DNA of 64,000 nt, taken from positions 52,632 to 116,631 of IMG/VR virus record IMGVR_UViG_3300027746_000697. One strand, 5' to 3'. The stretch comes from a virus. Both the position numbers and the translations under genes were made by a program. Every line of letters starts with the position of its first letter. The stretch's first letter is position 1. Of the stretch, positions 7,455 through 13,148 are shown piece after piece. A model generated the notes under the pieces. The model was not told the DNA's origin and did not search any database. It saw only the letters and a program-made list of their open reading frames with translations.

Positions 7455-8237
7455 TTACCTTCCTATATATACTTTAGGCTCTGCTTCGGATTGTCGCTGT
7501 TTTTCAGACTTGGGAAATAGCTCGTTACCGTATTGAGGATATTTTTGCTGTCGATCGTAAGCTACCCACATAAAAACTCCACCCATGACAAATATTATAA
7601 ACACGATTGCAATGCCTATTATGAAATCTTCTCTAATTTGTTTCATTCGTGCCGCACGTCTACGATCTTGTATAGCTTGACGTTGCATCTGACGAGTAAT
7701 AAGAACACTTTGTTCCTTGCCCATCTGTTTCATCATTTCTTCTACTTCAGTGTATAAAGCTCCTAGTTCTTTGGGACTTTGATACACCATCAATTCACGC
7801 AACTCTACTTCCATTTGTTGTAATTGCTTTTTCATCAGGACACGCTGTAAAGCACGTTTGCCTAAACTTGCGTCACCTGTGTACACTTCAGTTTTTGCTC
7901 TGCGCTCTTCTTCTTCAAACACCGCTATGCATTTGTAAAAGTTATCGTAGTATGTGCCAAGGTGATTACCAATTTCTGTATAGATACCAGTGTGCTCGTC
8001 TGCATTGGCTTTTTTGTTTAATGTAATTACCCGATTTTTTTCTTCTATGAAAGCATTTTTCTGTGCCACCGTGGGAGGTTTTTCAGGTGGATGTAATTTT
8101 TGAAACTGTGCATCAAGATCTTTAATCACATCCTTTACATCACCAGCCGCGCCTTTGATGTCTTTGTAAAGTTTACACCCAGCCTTAACAGCGGAGACTG
8201 CTCCGTTGGCCAAAGCAAATAGTGTAATTGGATCCAT
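7455..8237 (-). CDS. Coiled-coil protein with C-terminal membrane span
   Basis: 260 residues, not recognised. The N-terminus MDPITLFALANGAVSAVKAG is a short amphipathic or hydrophobic segment; residues 40-200 are charged and helical; residues about 205-230 (FIIGIAIVFIIFVMGGVFMW) are a clear membrane span with a short basic tail after it. It is the last of five reverse-strand genes (9949 to 7455) that share membrane segments. Late-type structural or lysis-region proteins could look like this, but there is no motif to decide. Confidence 0.7.
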   Translation of the reverse strand: MDPITLFALANGAVSAVKAGCKLYKDIKGAAGDVKDVIKDLDAQFQKLHPPEKPPTVAQKNAFIEEKNRVITLNKKANADEHTGIYTEIGNHLGTYYDNFYKCIAVFEEEERRAKTEVYTGDASLGKRALQRVLMKKQLQQMEVELRELMVYQSPKELGALYTEVEEMMKQMGKEQSVLITRQMQRQAIQDRRRAARMKQIREDFIIGIAIVFIIFVMGGVFMWVAYDRQQKYPQYGNELFPKSEKQRQSEAEPKVYIGR

Positions 8238-8242
8238 ATTAA

Positions 8243-8476
8243 TTAAACGTAAAGGTCTATAGTGCCTACCTTGAATATTTCCATAAGCACATGATTTTCG
8301 TGCGATCTTTTCAAATACACATCATACAAGTAATCTCTAAAATGTATTTTTTCAGTTAGTTGTTTATTATATTCAGTCCAACGCTCTTCATTCTTTCTTG
8401 CATGAACATCGGCCAGTATGCCATCCACATTTGCATAACTTGGCTGCACAATTGGGAACCATGTGACAGCATCCAT
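8243..8476 (-). CDS. Unknown 77-residue protein
   Basis: A soluble, charged small protein (MDAVTWFPIVQPSYANVDGI at its start) between two membrane or secreted proteins. Its start overlaps the stop of the 8476-8817 gene, so translation is coupled. No family recognised. Confidence 0.6.
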   Translation of the reverse strand: MDAVTWFPIVQPSYANVDGILADVHARKNEERWTEYNKQLTEKIHFRDYLYDVYLKRSHENHVLMEIFKVGTIDLYV

Positions 8477-8817
8477 TATGATTTTTCCTTGCGTTCCTTC
8501 TCTTCGGCTCTGGAATAATAATAAAGTATTTTGCCCCGCAATTCAGCTGAATCGGCTGCGCCTGTCCATTCTGCAAGACGATTCCAAATCAACACAAGTT
8601 GTTTACTGTCACACTTGTCTCCATTTTTTGTTAACCATATTGATAGTTGCTGATGTCGTAGGCTAGGATCATGTAATGTGTATGCAATGTTATAAAAATT
8701 AGATACTGAACATGTTTTAGTATCCGTGGCAACAACACCGCCTATGCAATCATCACAGGATTGACCTACACTAGACGCACCCAACAACGATAATAAAAAT
8801 ATTATTCGCCATTTCAT
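8476..8817 (-). CDS. Secreted 113-residue protein with cysteines
   Basis: Begins with a signal peptide (MKWRIIFLLSLLGASSVGQS) followed by SCDDCIGG and further cysteines that could form disulfides in the periplasm. The C-terminal half is charged. Start codon overlaps the stop of the upstream gene (8814-9533). Role unknown; its position with lysis-like membrane proteins is suggestive only. Confidence 0.65.
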   Translation of the reverse strand: MKWRIIFLLSLLGASSVGQSCDDCIGGVVATDTKTCSVSNFYNIAYTLHDPSLRHQQLSIWLTKNGDKCDSKQLVLIWNRLAEWTGAADSAELRGKILYYYSRAEEKERKEKS

Positions 8818-9533
8818 TGCGACATCTCTGATGTGGCTAGATTAATTCTAGTTTTAACCACACTCAGTTCTGTTGGTTCTGTTTTGAATCCAACAGACAC
8901 ATATCCGTCAAAGTCTCCAATCTCTGGAGGAATACCACCACGACAGATAAACGTGGCGCCTTGCTTGACTTCCCATTCTGAAGTCTTGCCAGTAACTTCT
9001 AACTTATCGCATATAACTTCACCGTTGAGCATGCCAATGATTGCGGCATTACGTGCAGGATCTTTGCTGAACAAACTGGAAACTAATCCGTCTAATGTGT
9101 TATCTCTGCCTCTGGGGCCAAACGCCAACATAGTTACTCTGGTGTTGACAACTAGACTGGCTTTGTGTACTACAACTGATACTGCTTCTAGATCTTTTTG
9201 TAGACTCACAGCAACTGGTATGAGATGATTTACTTCTTTGAGGTTGGTGATCTTACTGCTTTGGGTTATGGCATTTAGGATAACTGTTCTGCTGTCCCAA
9301 GCAAAATAACCAAAGAAGAACACACTGGCCAACAGTATAACTTCAAACAGTTTAAATGGGCTATCAACCCATTTGATCAAATCTATTGCTTTGTCCAGCA
9401 TTGATGATGCTGATTTGGTAGTGCTACTAACATCAATCACAATAGGAGAATTAGCGGCCTTCTTAACAGGCGCTTTCTTAACAGGCGCTTTCTTAACAGG
9501 CGCTTTCTTAGCAGGTGTTTTTTTGATGACCAT
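8814..9533 (-). CDS. Membrane protein with Lys/Ala/Pro repeats
   Basis: 239 residues. It starts with a basic repeat (KKAPV three times), like the C-terminal repeat of histone H1-type or anchoring proteins, then a helical linker and a membrane span (LFEVILLASVFFFGYFAW, about residue 65). The part after the span (residues 90-239) is likely extracytoplasmic and beta-rich, with VICDKLEV and ATFICRGGIPPEIGD as features. Family unknown. Overlaps the next gene by ATGA. Confidence 0.65.
   Translation of the reverse strand: MVIKKTPAKKAPVKKAPVKKAPVKKAANSPIVIDVSSTTKSASSMLDKAIDLIKWVDSPFKLFEVILLASVFFFGYFAWDSRTVILNAITQSSKITNLKEVNHLIPVAVSLQKDLEAVSVVVHKASLVVNTRVTMLAFGPRGRDNTLDGLVSSLFSKDPARNAAIIGMLNGEVICDKLEVTGKTSEWEVKQGATFICRGGIPPEIGDFDGYVSVGFKTEPTELSVVKTRINLATSEMSQ
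9463..9520. repeat. Short tandem repeat encoding KKAPV
   Basis: The 18-base unit TTCTTAACAGGCGCTTTC recurs three times plus a variant, coding for the basic N-terminal repeat on the reverse strand. Confidence 0.75.
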
Positions 9534-9571
9534 TGATTCGCTCCCAACTTATACTACTGTTTTGATAATGG

Positions 9572-9949
9572 TTACTTCTTCCCACCATTGTTACTTTGTT
9601 TCTCTTTGAACTTTTCCAACTCTTGCACACGCCATACTAGAGTGTCTAACACTGCTTTGTTGGCACCGCTTCTTGATAGTGCTTCTGTGTTAGCCTGCAT
9701 GAAGTCTTGGCGCAGTTTTTCACGAACCAGTTCAGCACCCATGTTCGGTGCTTGTTTGTTGTCTGATGTCACCACCAACTGCATCTTGCCTTCAAGAATG
9801 GTCAACTGTGTATGAACCGCACTCAGCGCATTCATCAAGTACACCACACAGGCAAACATGATGGGCAATACTGCAAATGTTACCTTTTCAATCAGCGCAC
9901 CTTTGGCTTCGCCAGCACTCATCTTTTCTTTGATTTGTTCCAATTCCAT
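9572..9949 (-). CDS. Small membrane-anchored coiled-coil protein
   Basis: 125 residues. A charged N-terminus is followed by one membrane span (VTFAVLPIMFACVVYLMNAL, about 25-45), then a helical region probably forming a coiled coil and a basic tail KQSNNGGKK. It heads the reverse-strand block. Upstream on the minus strand are AAAGGAGCG as ribosome-binding site and a TAAATA late-type motif near 10030. Role unknown; the topology (one span, periplasmic helix) resembles phage spanins or holin partners but is not diagnostic. Confidence 0.6.
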   Translation of the reverse strand: MELEQIKEKMSAGEAKGALIEKVTFAVLPIMFACVVYLMNALSAVHTQLTILEGKMQLVVTSDNKQAPNMGAELVREKLRQDFMQANTEALSRSGANKAVLDTLVWRVQELEKFKEKQSNNGGKK

Positions 9950-10056
9950 GGTTTTCGCTCCTTTTGGATTGTTTGTTCGCGGATTTGCTACTGAAAAATC
10001 GATTCGCTCCCGACTTGTTCCTTCAATAATATTTAGCTTTTAAAGCACCAATTCTC

Positions 10057-10085
10057 TTGCTATACTAAATACAAGGCACTATAAT
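10057..10085 (+). promoter_or_regulatory. sigma70-type promoter of cspA
   Basis: TTGCTA, 17 bases, TATAAT, 25 bases before the cold-shock gene. The -10 is perfect, the -35 partial. Confidence 0.5.
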
Positions 10086-10110
10086 AGTGTTTTAATAGGA
10101 AAATAAGTAA

Positions 10111-10314
10111 ATGGCAACAGGTAAAGTAAAATGGTTTAATGAAACCAAAGGTTTTGGGTTTATTACTCCAGACAACGGCGGTGAGGATTTATTTGCTCAC
10201 TACTCAGCGATTCAGACATCAGGATTCAAAGTTCTGCAAGAGAATCAATCAGTAAGTTTTGACGTAGTACAGGGTCAAAAAGGCTTGCAAGCCGCAAATA
10301 TTCAACCGCAGTAA
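10111..10314 (+). CDS. cspA: Cold-shock protein (CspA family)
   Basis: 67 residues, the full length of a CspA-type OB-fold protein. It carries RNP1 (KGFGFI) and an RNP2-like DLFAHYS, with [18 protein letters not shown] at the start. It binds single-stranded RNA and DNA and melts structure in messages, which would suit translation of phage RNA. It has its own promoter and the ribosome-binding site AGGA. It is followed by a 21-residue basic peptide gene and the permuted tmRNA. Phage cold-shock proteins are known but not common. Confidence 0.96.
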   Translation: MATGKVKWFNETKGFGFITPDNGGEDLFAHYSAIQTSGFKVLQENQSVSFDVVQGQKGLQAANIQPQ

Positions 10315-10336
10315 TTAGGATAATACGGAGAGCATC

Positions 10337-10402
10337 ATGGCCCAGAAGAAAAGAACACCAATGGAACGTGCGGCTCGCCGTGCTACCAAAAAGAAACGTT
10401 GA
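10337..10402 (+). CDS. 21-residue strongly basic peptide
   Basis: ATG at 10337 with GGAG eight bases upstream; MAQKKRTPMERAARRATKKK plus R. Twelve of 21 residues are basic or polar charged. It lies between cspA and the tmRNA acceptor piece. Such a peptide could bind nucleic acid, but function is unknown. Confidence 0.45.
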   Translation: MAQKKRTPMERAARRATKKKR

Positions 10403-10419
10403 TTTAAAAATTGTTGTAA

Positions 10420-10474
10420 TCCCTTCAAAACGAAGGCATGTTGGACGAGGGTTCGATTCCCTCCATCTCCACCA
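10420..10474 (+). ncRNA. ssrA: Permuted tmRNA, acceptor piece (3' tRNA half)
   Basis: Contains the T-arm GAGGGTTCGATTCCCTC and ends CATCTCCACCA with an encoded CCA. The strand 10464-10470 pairs over seven positions (one G-U) with GGGGATG at 10589-10595, the 5' end of the coding piece. The segment TTGGACGAGGGTTCGATTCC matches the 3' end of ordinary tmRNAs. In this gene it stands before the coding piece, so the order is circularly permuted, as in the two-piece tmRNAs of alphaproteobacteria, cyanobacteria and some betaproteobacteria. The 5' limit of this piece (near 10420) is estimated. Confidence 0.85.
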
Positions 10475-10486
10475 AAAAGGTTTTTA

Positions 10487-10615
10487 ATGGATCAGTGGGA
10501 CGAGTACTTTCCTCCTTTGAATTTATGGAACTATAGCCTACATTGGCAATGGTTCAATGATCCAATAGAAGAAGAAAATCTTTCTGATGGGGATGACCAG
10601 GTTTCGACAGCGTGA
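10487..10615 (+). CDS. 42-residue acidic, Trp-rich ORF in the tmRNA intervening segment
   Basis: ATG at 10487, 13 bases after the acceptor CCA, with AAAAAGG as ribosome-binding site. The product is rich in Trp, Asp and Glu (MDQWDEYFPPLNLWNYSLHW at the start). It fills the segment that must be cut out between the two tmRNA pieces, and its last nine codons run into the 5' end of the coding piece. Translation and tmRNA processing would therefore compete. Real coding is plausible but unproven. Confidence 0.4.
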   Translation: MDQWDEYFPPLNLWNYSLHWQWFNDPIEEENLSDGDDQVSTA

Positions 10616-10798
10616 GATAGTAGAGACGGCAACACGATAGGCGATGGACGTAATCCAAGCAAAAACCGTAAATGCAAACGCAAATACATTTGAGTATTTC
10701 AAAGTTCCAGCTTCAGTAGCTTTTTCAGCTAATGATGCAGACTTTGCAATGGTAGCCTAAGAAACTACAACTCCGGGGCTGGTTAGCCTTGTAAACCA
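10589..10798 (+). ncRNA. ssrA: Permuted tmRNA, coding piece (5' tRNA half plus tag reading frame)
   Basis: Starts GGGGATGACCAGGTTTCGAC, the standard tmRNA 5' end with the D-loop analogue. A tag frame ends at TAA 10758-10760. The best resume codon by context is GCA at 10674 (preceded by GTAAAT, like ATAGTC in E. coli), giving a 28-residue tag that starts ANANTFEYFK and ends ANDADFAMVA. A shorter tag starting at GCT 10728 (ANDADFAMVA) resembles the ANDENYALAA tag in length and start but lacks the upstream context. The last residues MVA differ from the usual LAA/VAA degron. A terminator follows at 10805. The 3' end is estimated. Confidence 0.88.
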
Positions 10799-10804
10799 AT
10801 AACC

Positions 10805-10832
10805 AAAAAAGGCACTTTCGAGTGCCTTTTTT
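10805..10832 (+). terminator. Rho-independent terminator of the tmRNA
   Basis: AAAAAAGGCACT, TTCG, AGTGCCTTTTTT: a stable stem with UUCG loop and T tract. Confidence 0.9.
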
Positions 10833-10833
10833 C

Positions 10834-10862
10834 TTGACCTCATGCAATATAGAATATATACT
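10834..10862 (+). promoter_or_regulatory. Probable sigma70-type promoter of the outer-membrane protein gene
   Basis: TTGACC, 17 bases, TATACT, about 42 bases before the start codon. Confidence 0.45.
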
Positions 10863-10903
10863 AGTCTTAGTGACTGACGTCATTATATTAAAAGGAATTA
10901 ATT

Positions 10904-11356
10904 ATGAAAAAATTAGCAATCGCATCAATGTTGGCCTTGGCCGCATTTTCAGCAAGTGCTGTAGAAGTTGGCGTTAATGGTAGTTATGATTTTGGCGGTG
11001 CAAATGACCGTCCAGGCGCTGGTATTACCATTGGACAGAAATATAACAAATTTGGAATCACTGCTGGCTTTGATCGTTACACCAAAGGTACTGATCAAAA
11101 CAAGTGGAACCTAATGGGTTCATATGATGTTGCTACTGTGGCTGGTGCTACTGTTGCAGTCAAAGCTGGTGCAATGTATATTGACAACACTGGCAGAGTA
11201 GCAGACGGCTATGCCGCATTGGTTGGTGCTGGCGTAAGCTACCCACTTAGCAAAACTGTTGCCTTAACTGCTGATTATCGTTATCAAGCAGGTCAATCGC
11301 GTGTAAACACATTTGACGGTAGCACTGTTTTATTTGGTGGCAAGTACTCGTTCTAA
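10904..11356 (+). CDS. Small outer-membrane beta-barrel protein
   Basis: 150 residues with a clean signal peptide (MKKLAIASMLALAAFSASAV, cut after SAS-A) and alternating amphipathic strands: VGVNGSYDF, GAGITIGQKY, KFGITAGFDRY and so on, ending in FGGKYSF. The terminal aromatic residue is the usual signal for barrel insertion by the BAM complex. The size fits an eight-stranded barrel. It has its own promoter, good AAGGAAT ribosome site and a terminator, so it is an independent unit. A phage-encoded surface barrel could block other phages or alter the envelope (inference). Confidence 0.8.
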   Translation: MKKLAIASMLALAAFSASAVEVGVNGSYDFGGANDRPGAGITIGQKYNKFGITAGFDRYTKGTDQNKWNLMGSYDVATVAGATVAVKAGAMYIDNTGRVADGYAALVGAGVSYPLSKTVALTADYRYQAGQSRVNTFDGSTVLFGGKYSF

Positions 11357-11371
11357 TTTAAAAATTAGATT

Positions 11372-11397
11372 AAAAAAGGACCTTCGGGTCCTTTTTT
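11372..11397 (+). terminator. Rho-independent terminator
   Basis: AAAAAAGGACC, TTCG, GGTCCTTTTTT directly after the outer-membrane barrel gene. Confidence 0.9.
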
Positions 11398-11448
11398 ATT
11401 ATTAAAAAAATCAATAAGCATTATAGAAATAATTATTGCAAAAATCTA

Positions 11449-11478
11449 TTGACCCACAGGTGTAATAGGCTATATACT
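11449..11478 (+). promoter_or_regulatory. sigma70-type promoter of the rubrerythrin-rubredoxin operon
   Basis: TTGACC, 18 bases, TATACT, 24 bases before the ATG. Confidence 0.5.
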
Positions 11479-11502
11479 AGTACAAACACACAAGGAGACA
11501 CT

Positions 11503-11952
11503 ATGTCAATAACATTGAAAAATTTGGAGTCAGCACTTGCTGGCGAGTCTATGGCTCACATCAAGTATCGTTACTTTGCAAAGATCGCTCGCGAAGAAGG
11601 CTTCGAGGATGTTGCAAAACATTTTGAGCACACAGCAGATCAAGAAATTCTACACGCATGGGGCCATTTGGAACTGCTAGTCGGTAAGCCAACAACCCGC
11701 GAGTGCTTGGAGAAAGCTATCGAAGGTGAAACATATGAGTTTACTACAATGTATCCAGAGTTTGAACGAAATGCCCGTGCCAGCCACAATCATCAAGTTG
11801 AACAAGAAATGCAAGGACAAATTGTCGAAAGCAAAGAACACGCAGAAGCATTTAAAGCTGTGTTGGCCAAGGCAGAAAAACGTTTTTCGGCTTTGAAGCG
11901 AGTTGAAGAGCGTCATGCCAATGCTTACAAACAAGTTTTGGAGACACTATAA
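11503..11952 (+). CDS. Rubrerythrin-like di-iron peroxidase
   Basis: 149 residues of the ferritin-like fold. Two E-x-x-H-type ligand sets are visible: ESMAHIKYRYF with a following EGFEDVAKHFEHTADQEILHAWGH, and the second half pair with EQEMQGQIVESKEHAEAF and ERHANAYKQVLE. It lacks the C-terminal rubredoxin domain of classical rubrerythrin, but a separate rubredoxin follows and overlaps it by two bases. The pair would reduce hydrogen peroxide with electrons passed through rubredoxin. Start at 11503 after AAGGAG; an upstream in-frame ATG falls in the promoter. Confidence 0.85.
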   Translation: MSITLKNLESALAGESMAHIKYRYFAKIAREEGFEDVAKHFEHTADQEILHAWGHLELLVGKPTTRECLEKAIEGETYEFTTMYPEFERNARASHNHQVEQEMQGQIVESKEHAEAFKAVLAKAEKRFSALKRVEERHANAYKQVLETL

Positions 11953-12086
11953 TGGAACACGTATGTATTGTATGTGGACATGTCCACGATGAAGAGATAG
12001 AAGGCCAATGGGAAACATTGCCTAACGAATTCGTCTGTCCAGAATGCGGTGTAGGTAAAGAAGACTACATAGAAGTATTATTCTAA
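11952..12086 (+). CDS. Rubredoxin-like iron protein (44 residues)
   Basis: Begins at the A of the preceding stop codon (TAATG). Two cysteine pairs, CIVCG near residue 5 and CPECGVGKEDY near residue 29, give the [Fe(SCys)4] site; the second carries the C-P-x-C-G-x-x-K rubredoxin signature. The protein corresponds to the detached C-terminal domain of rubrerythrin. Two-base overlap with the di-iron protein supports a functional pair. Confidence 0.88.
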   Translation: MEHVCIVCGHVHDEEIEGQWETLPNEFVCPECGVGKEDYIEVLF

Positions 12087-12102
12087 ATAAAATGTGTTAA
12101 AA

Positions 12103-12123
12103 AGGCCATATTACCAATATGGT
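12103..12123 (+). promoter_or_regulatory. Palindrome upstream of a promoter (possible operator)
   Basis: CCATATT-ACC-AATATGG lies immediately before the -35 box at 12125. It could be an operator or a weak terminator of the rubredoxin operon. Confidence 0.35.
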
Positions 12124-12124
12124 C

Positions 12125-12153
12125 TTGACACAAAGACTAAATAACTATATAAT
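12125..12153 (+). promoter_or_regulatory. Consensus sigma70 promoter
   Basis: TTGACA, 17 bases, TATAAT: a perfect match. The transcript would begin near 12160 and pass a GTTGTA-GAAA-TACAAC hairpin before two further promoters. Confidence 0.8.
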
Positions 12154-12220
12154 AAGAACATGCACAAGCAACTGCCTGTGTAAGGTGTTGTAGAAATACA
12201 ACAAAGAAAGATTTCAAAAG

Positions 12221-12256
12221 TGGTTGACTATGATGCTGAAAGGCATTATAATCAAC
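12221..12256 (+). promoter_or_regulatory. Duplicated promoter, copy 1
   Basis: TTGACT (12224), 17 bases, TATAAT (12247). The 36-base block is repeated without change at 12264. Confidence 0.8.
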
Positions 12257-12263
12257 CACTGAG

Positions 12264-12299
12264 TGGTTGACTATGATGCTGAAAGGCATTATAATCAAC
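12264..12299 (+). promoter_or_regulatory. Duplicated promoter, copy 2
   Basis: TTGACT (12267), 17 bases, TATAAT (12290), identical to copy 1. The transcript would start near 12302, before an ACTAGC-ATTCC-GCTAGT hairpin and a 49-residue ORF. Confidence 0.8.
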
Positions 12300-12353
12300 A
12301 CAAGACACTAGCATTCCGCTAGTAAATTTTAAGAGAGTAAACGAGAACACAAA

Positions 12354-12503
12354 ATGCAATCTTGCAATAGACATCAACAATTTAATACGATGCCCAAACA
12401 GGTAGGCGTTATAGCCTCTTATTGGTTGTCGATTAATGCGGGAAGTCTATCATCATTAGATCGCACACCAGAGATTCGCAGGGTCCGGGAGACCGTAGTG
12501 TAA
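12354..12503 (+). CDS. Putative 49-residue basic peptide behind triple promoters
   Basis: ATG at 12354; the peptide starts MQSCNRHQQFNTMPKQVGVI and ends RRVRETVV, with a net positive charge. It is the only good frame between the tandem promoters and a terminator at 12543. The ribosome site is weak (GAGAG 15 bases upstream, ACGAGA nearer), so the transcript could instead act as a small RNA. No family recognised. Confidence 0.4.
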   Translation: MQSCNRHQQFNTMPKQVGVIASYWLSINAGSLSSLDRTPEIRRVRETVV

Positions 12504-12542
12504 AGTAAAACATACACCGCAAACTTCAAGGACCCTAGGATT

Positions 12543-12565
12543 AAAAACCCTGGGGTTTTTTGTTT
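12543..12565 (+). terminator. Rho-independent terminator
   Basis: AAAAACCC, TG, GGGTTTTTTG then TTTTT; short stem with flanking A and T tracts, closing the transcript from the tandem promoters. Confidence 0.6.
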
Positions 12566-12676
12566 TTAGACGCTGAGATTGCCAAGGCAGTCGTTGAAGC
12601 AAAGTGTGGAGATACCAGTAACGAGGACTGGGCTAGGCACTATAAACATCTAGCAAACGGGCGGCCTGTAGGATGA
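12560..12676 (+). CDS. Possible 38-residue ORF with TTG start
   Basis: A protein-like frame (DAEIAKAVVEAKCGDTSNED, then WARHYKHLANGRPVG) ends at TGA 12674-12676. There is no ATG; TTG at 12560 after GGGG could serve, but it overlaps the terminator. It may be a remnant of a longer gene. Low confidence. Confidence 0.25.
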   Translation: MFLDAEIAKAVVEAKCGDTSNEDWARHYKHLANGRPVG

Positions 12677-12706
12677 AGCACTTCTTCTAGTGTGAAAAAT
12701 TACAGC

Positions 12707-12774
12707 GTATTAAAGCATATTCCAAAACTAGAATGTTTAGGGGATAAGGCCACAAGCCGAGTATGCTTTAATAC
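12707..12774 (+). ncRNA. Stem-closed RNA element (TTAAAGCATA type)
   Basis: GTATTAAAGCATA at 12707-12719 pairs perfectly with TATGCTTTAATAC at 12762-12774, closing a 42-base interior that contains a GGCC/GCC hairpin. A similar stem sequence closes the element at 19515-19628. It lies just before the tRNA array promoter. Identity unknown. Confidence 0.4.
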
Positions 12775-12802
12775 ACACTCTTCACCTCCGCTTTGAACGC
12801 GG

Positions 12803-12831
12803 TTGACATCATAGAGGGAGAGTGTTACAAT
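12803..12831 (+). promoter_or_regulatory. sigma70 promoter of the tRNA array
   Basis: TTGACA, 17 bases, TACAAT. The expected transcript start (about 12838) is two bases before tRNA-Tyr. Confidence 0.8.
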
Positions 12832-12839
12832 TAAAGTAT

Positions 12840-12925
12840 GGAGTAGAAGCATCAATGGTGATGCAGTGGACTGTAAATCCGCCGTCGTAATGGCACGCCT
12901 GGTTCGATCCCAGGATACTCCACCA
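12840..12925 (+). tRNA. tRNA-Tyr(GTA)
   Basis: Long variable arm as usual for bacterial tRNA-Tyr; anticodon loop CTGTAAA; T-arm GGTTCGATCC; CCA encoded. Confidence 0.93.
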
Positions 12926-12931
12926 AGTTTA

Positions 12932-13006
12932 GGTCTGTTCGTATAGAGGTTATTACTGTGGATTGTCTATCCACTTACGGGGGTTCGATTCCCCCACAGA
13001 CCGCCA
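12932..13006 (+). tRNA. tRNA-Asp(GTC)
   Basis: Acceptor GGTCTGT/ACAGACC, anticodon loop TTGTCTA in a GTGGA/TCCAC stem, discriminator G, CCA encoded. Confidence 0.95.
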
Positions 13007-13013
13007 ATTTTAT

Positions 13014-13089
13014 TCCGCAGTAGCTCAGTTGGTAGAGTAGATGACTGTTAATCATTTGGTCCCTGGTTCGAGCCCAGGCTGTGGAGCCA
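13014..13089 (+). tRNA. tRNA-Asn(GTT)
   Basis: Acceptor TCCGCAG/CTGTGGA, anticodon loop CTGTTAA, discriminator G, CCA encoded. Confidence 0.94.
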
Positions 13090-13117
13090 ATAAAGTAATC
13101 AAATATACTAGTTTGTC

Positions 13118-13125
13118 AATAAATA
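13118..13125 (+). promoter_or_regulatory. T4-type late promoter motif (AATAAATA)
   Basis: AATAAATA 23 bases before the second desaturase ATG, with a TAAGGATT ribosome site in the leader. It lets a late gene be expressed from inside the tRNA array. Confidence 0.55.
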
Positions 13126-13148
13126 TTGAAATATTTAAGGATTAGTGT

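Larger units (their letters stand above)
12221..12299 (+). repeat. 36-base direct repeat carrying two identical promoters
   Basis: Copies at 12221-12256 and 12264-12299 are identical, separated by 7 bases. The repeat unit is exactly a promoter, so the duplication doubles promoter strength. Confidence 0.9.

Noticed and set aside
9373-9609. Forward frame opposite the KKAPV repeat gene
   Set aside because: Shadow of the repeat on the reverse strand; no promoter or ribosome site.
12221-12299. Direct repeat as a possible CRISPR start
   Set aside because: Only two copies with a seven-base spacer, and each is a promoter.
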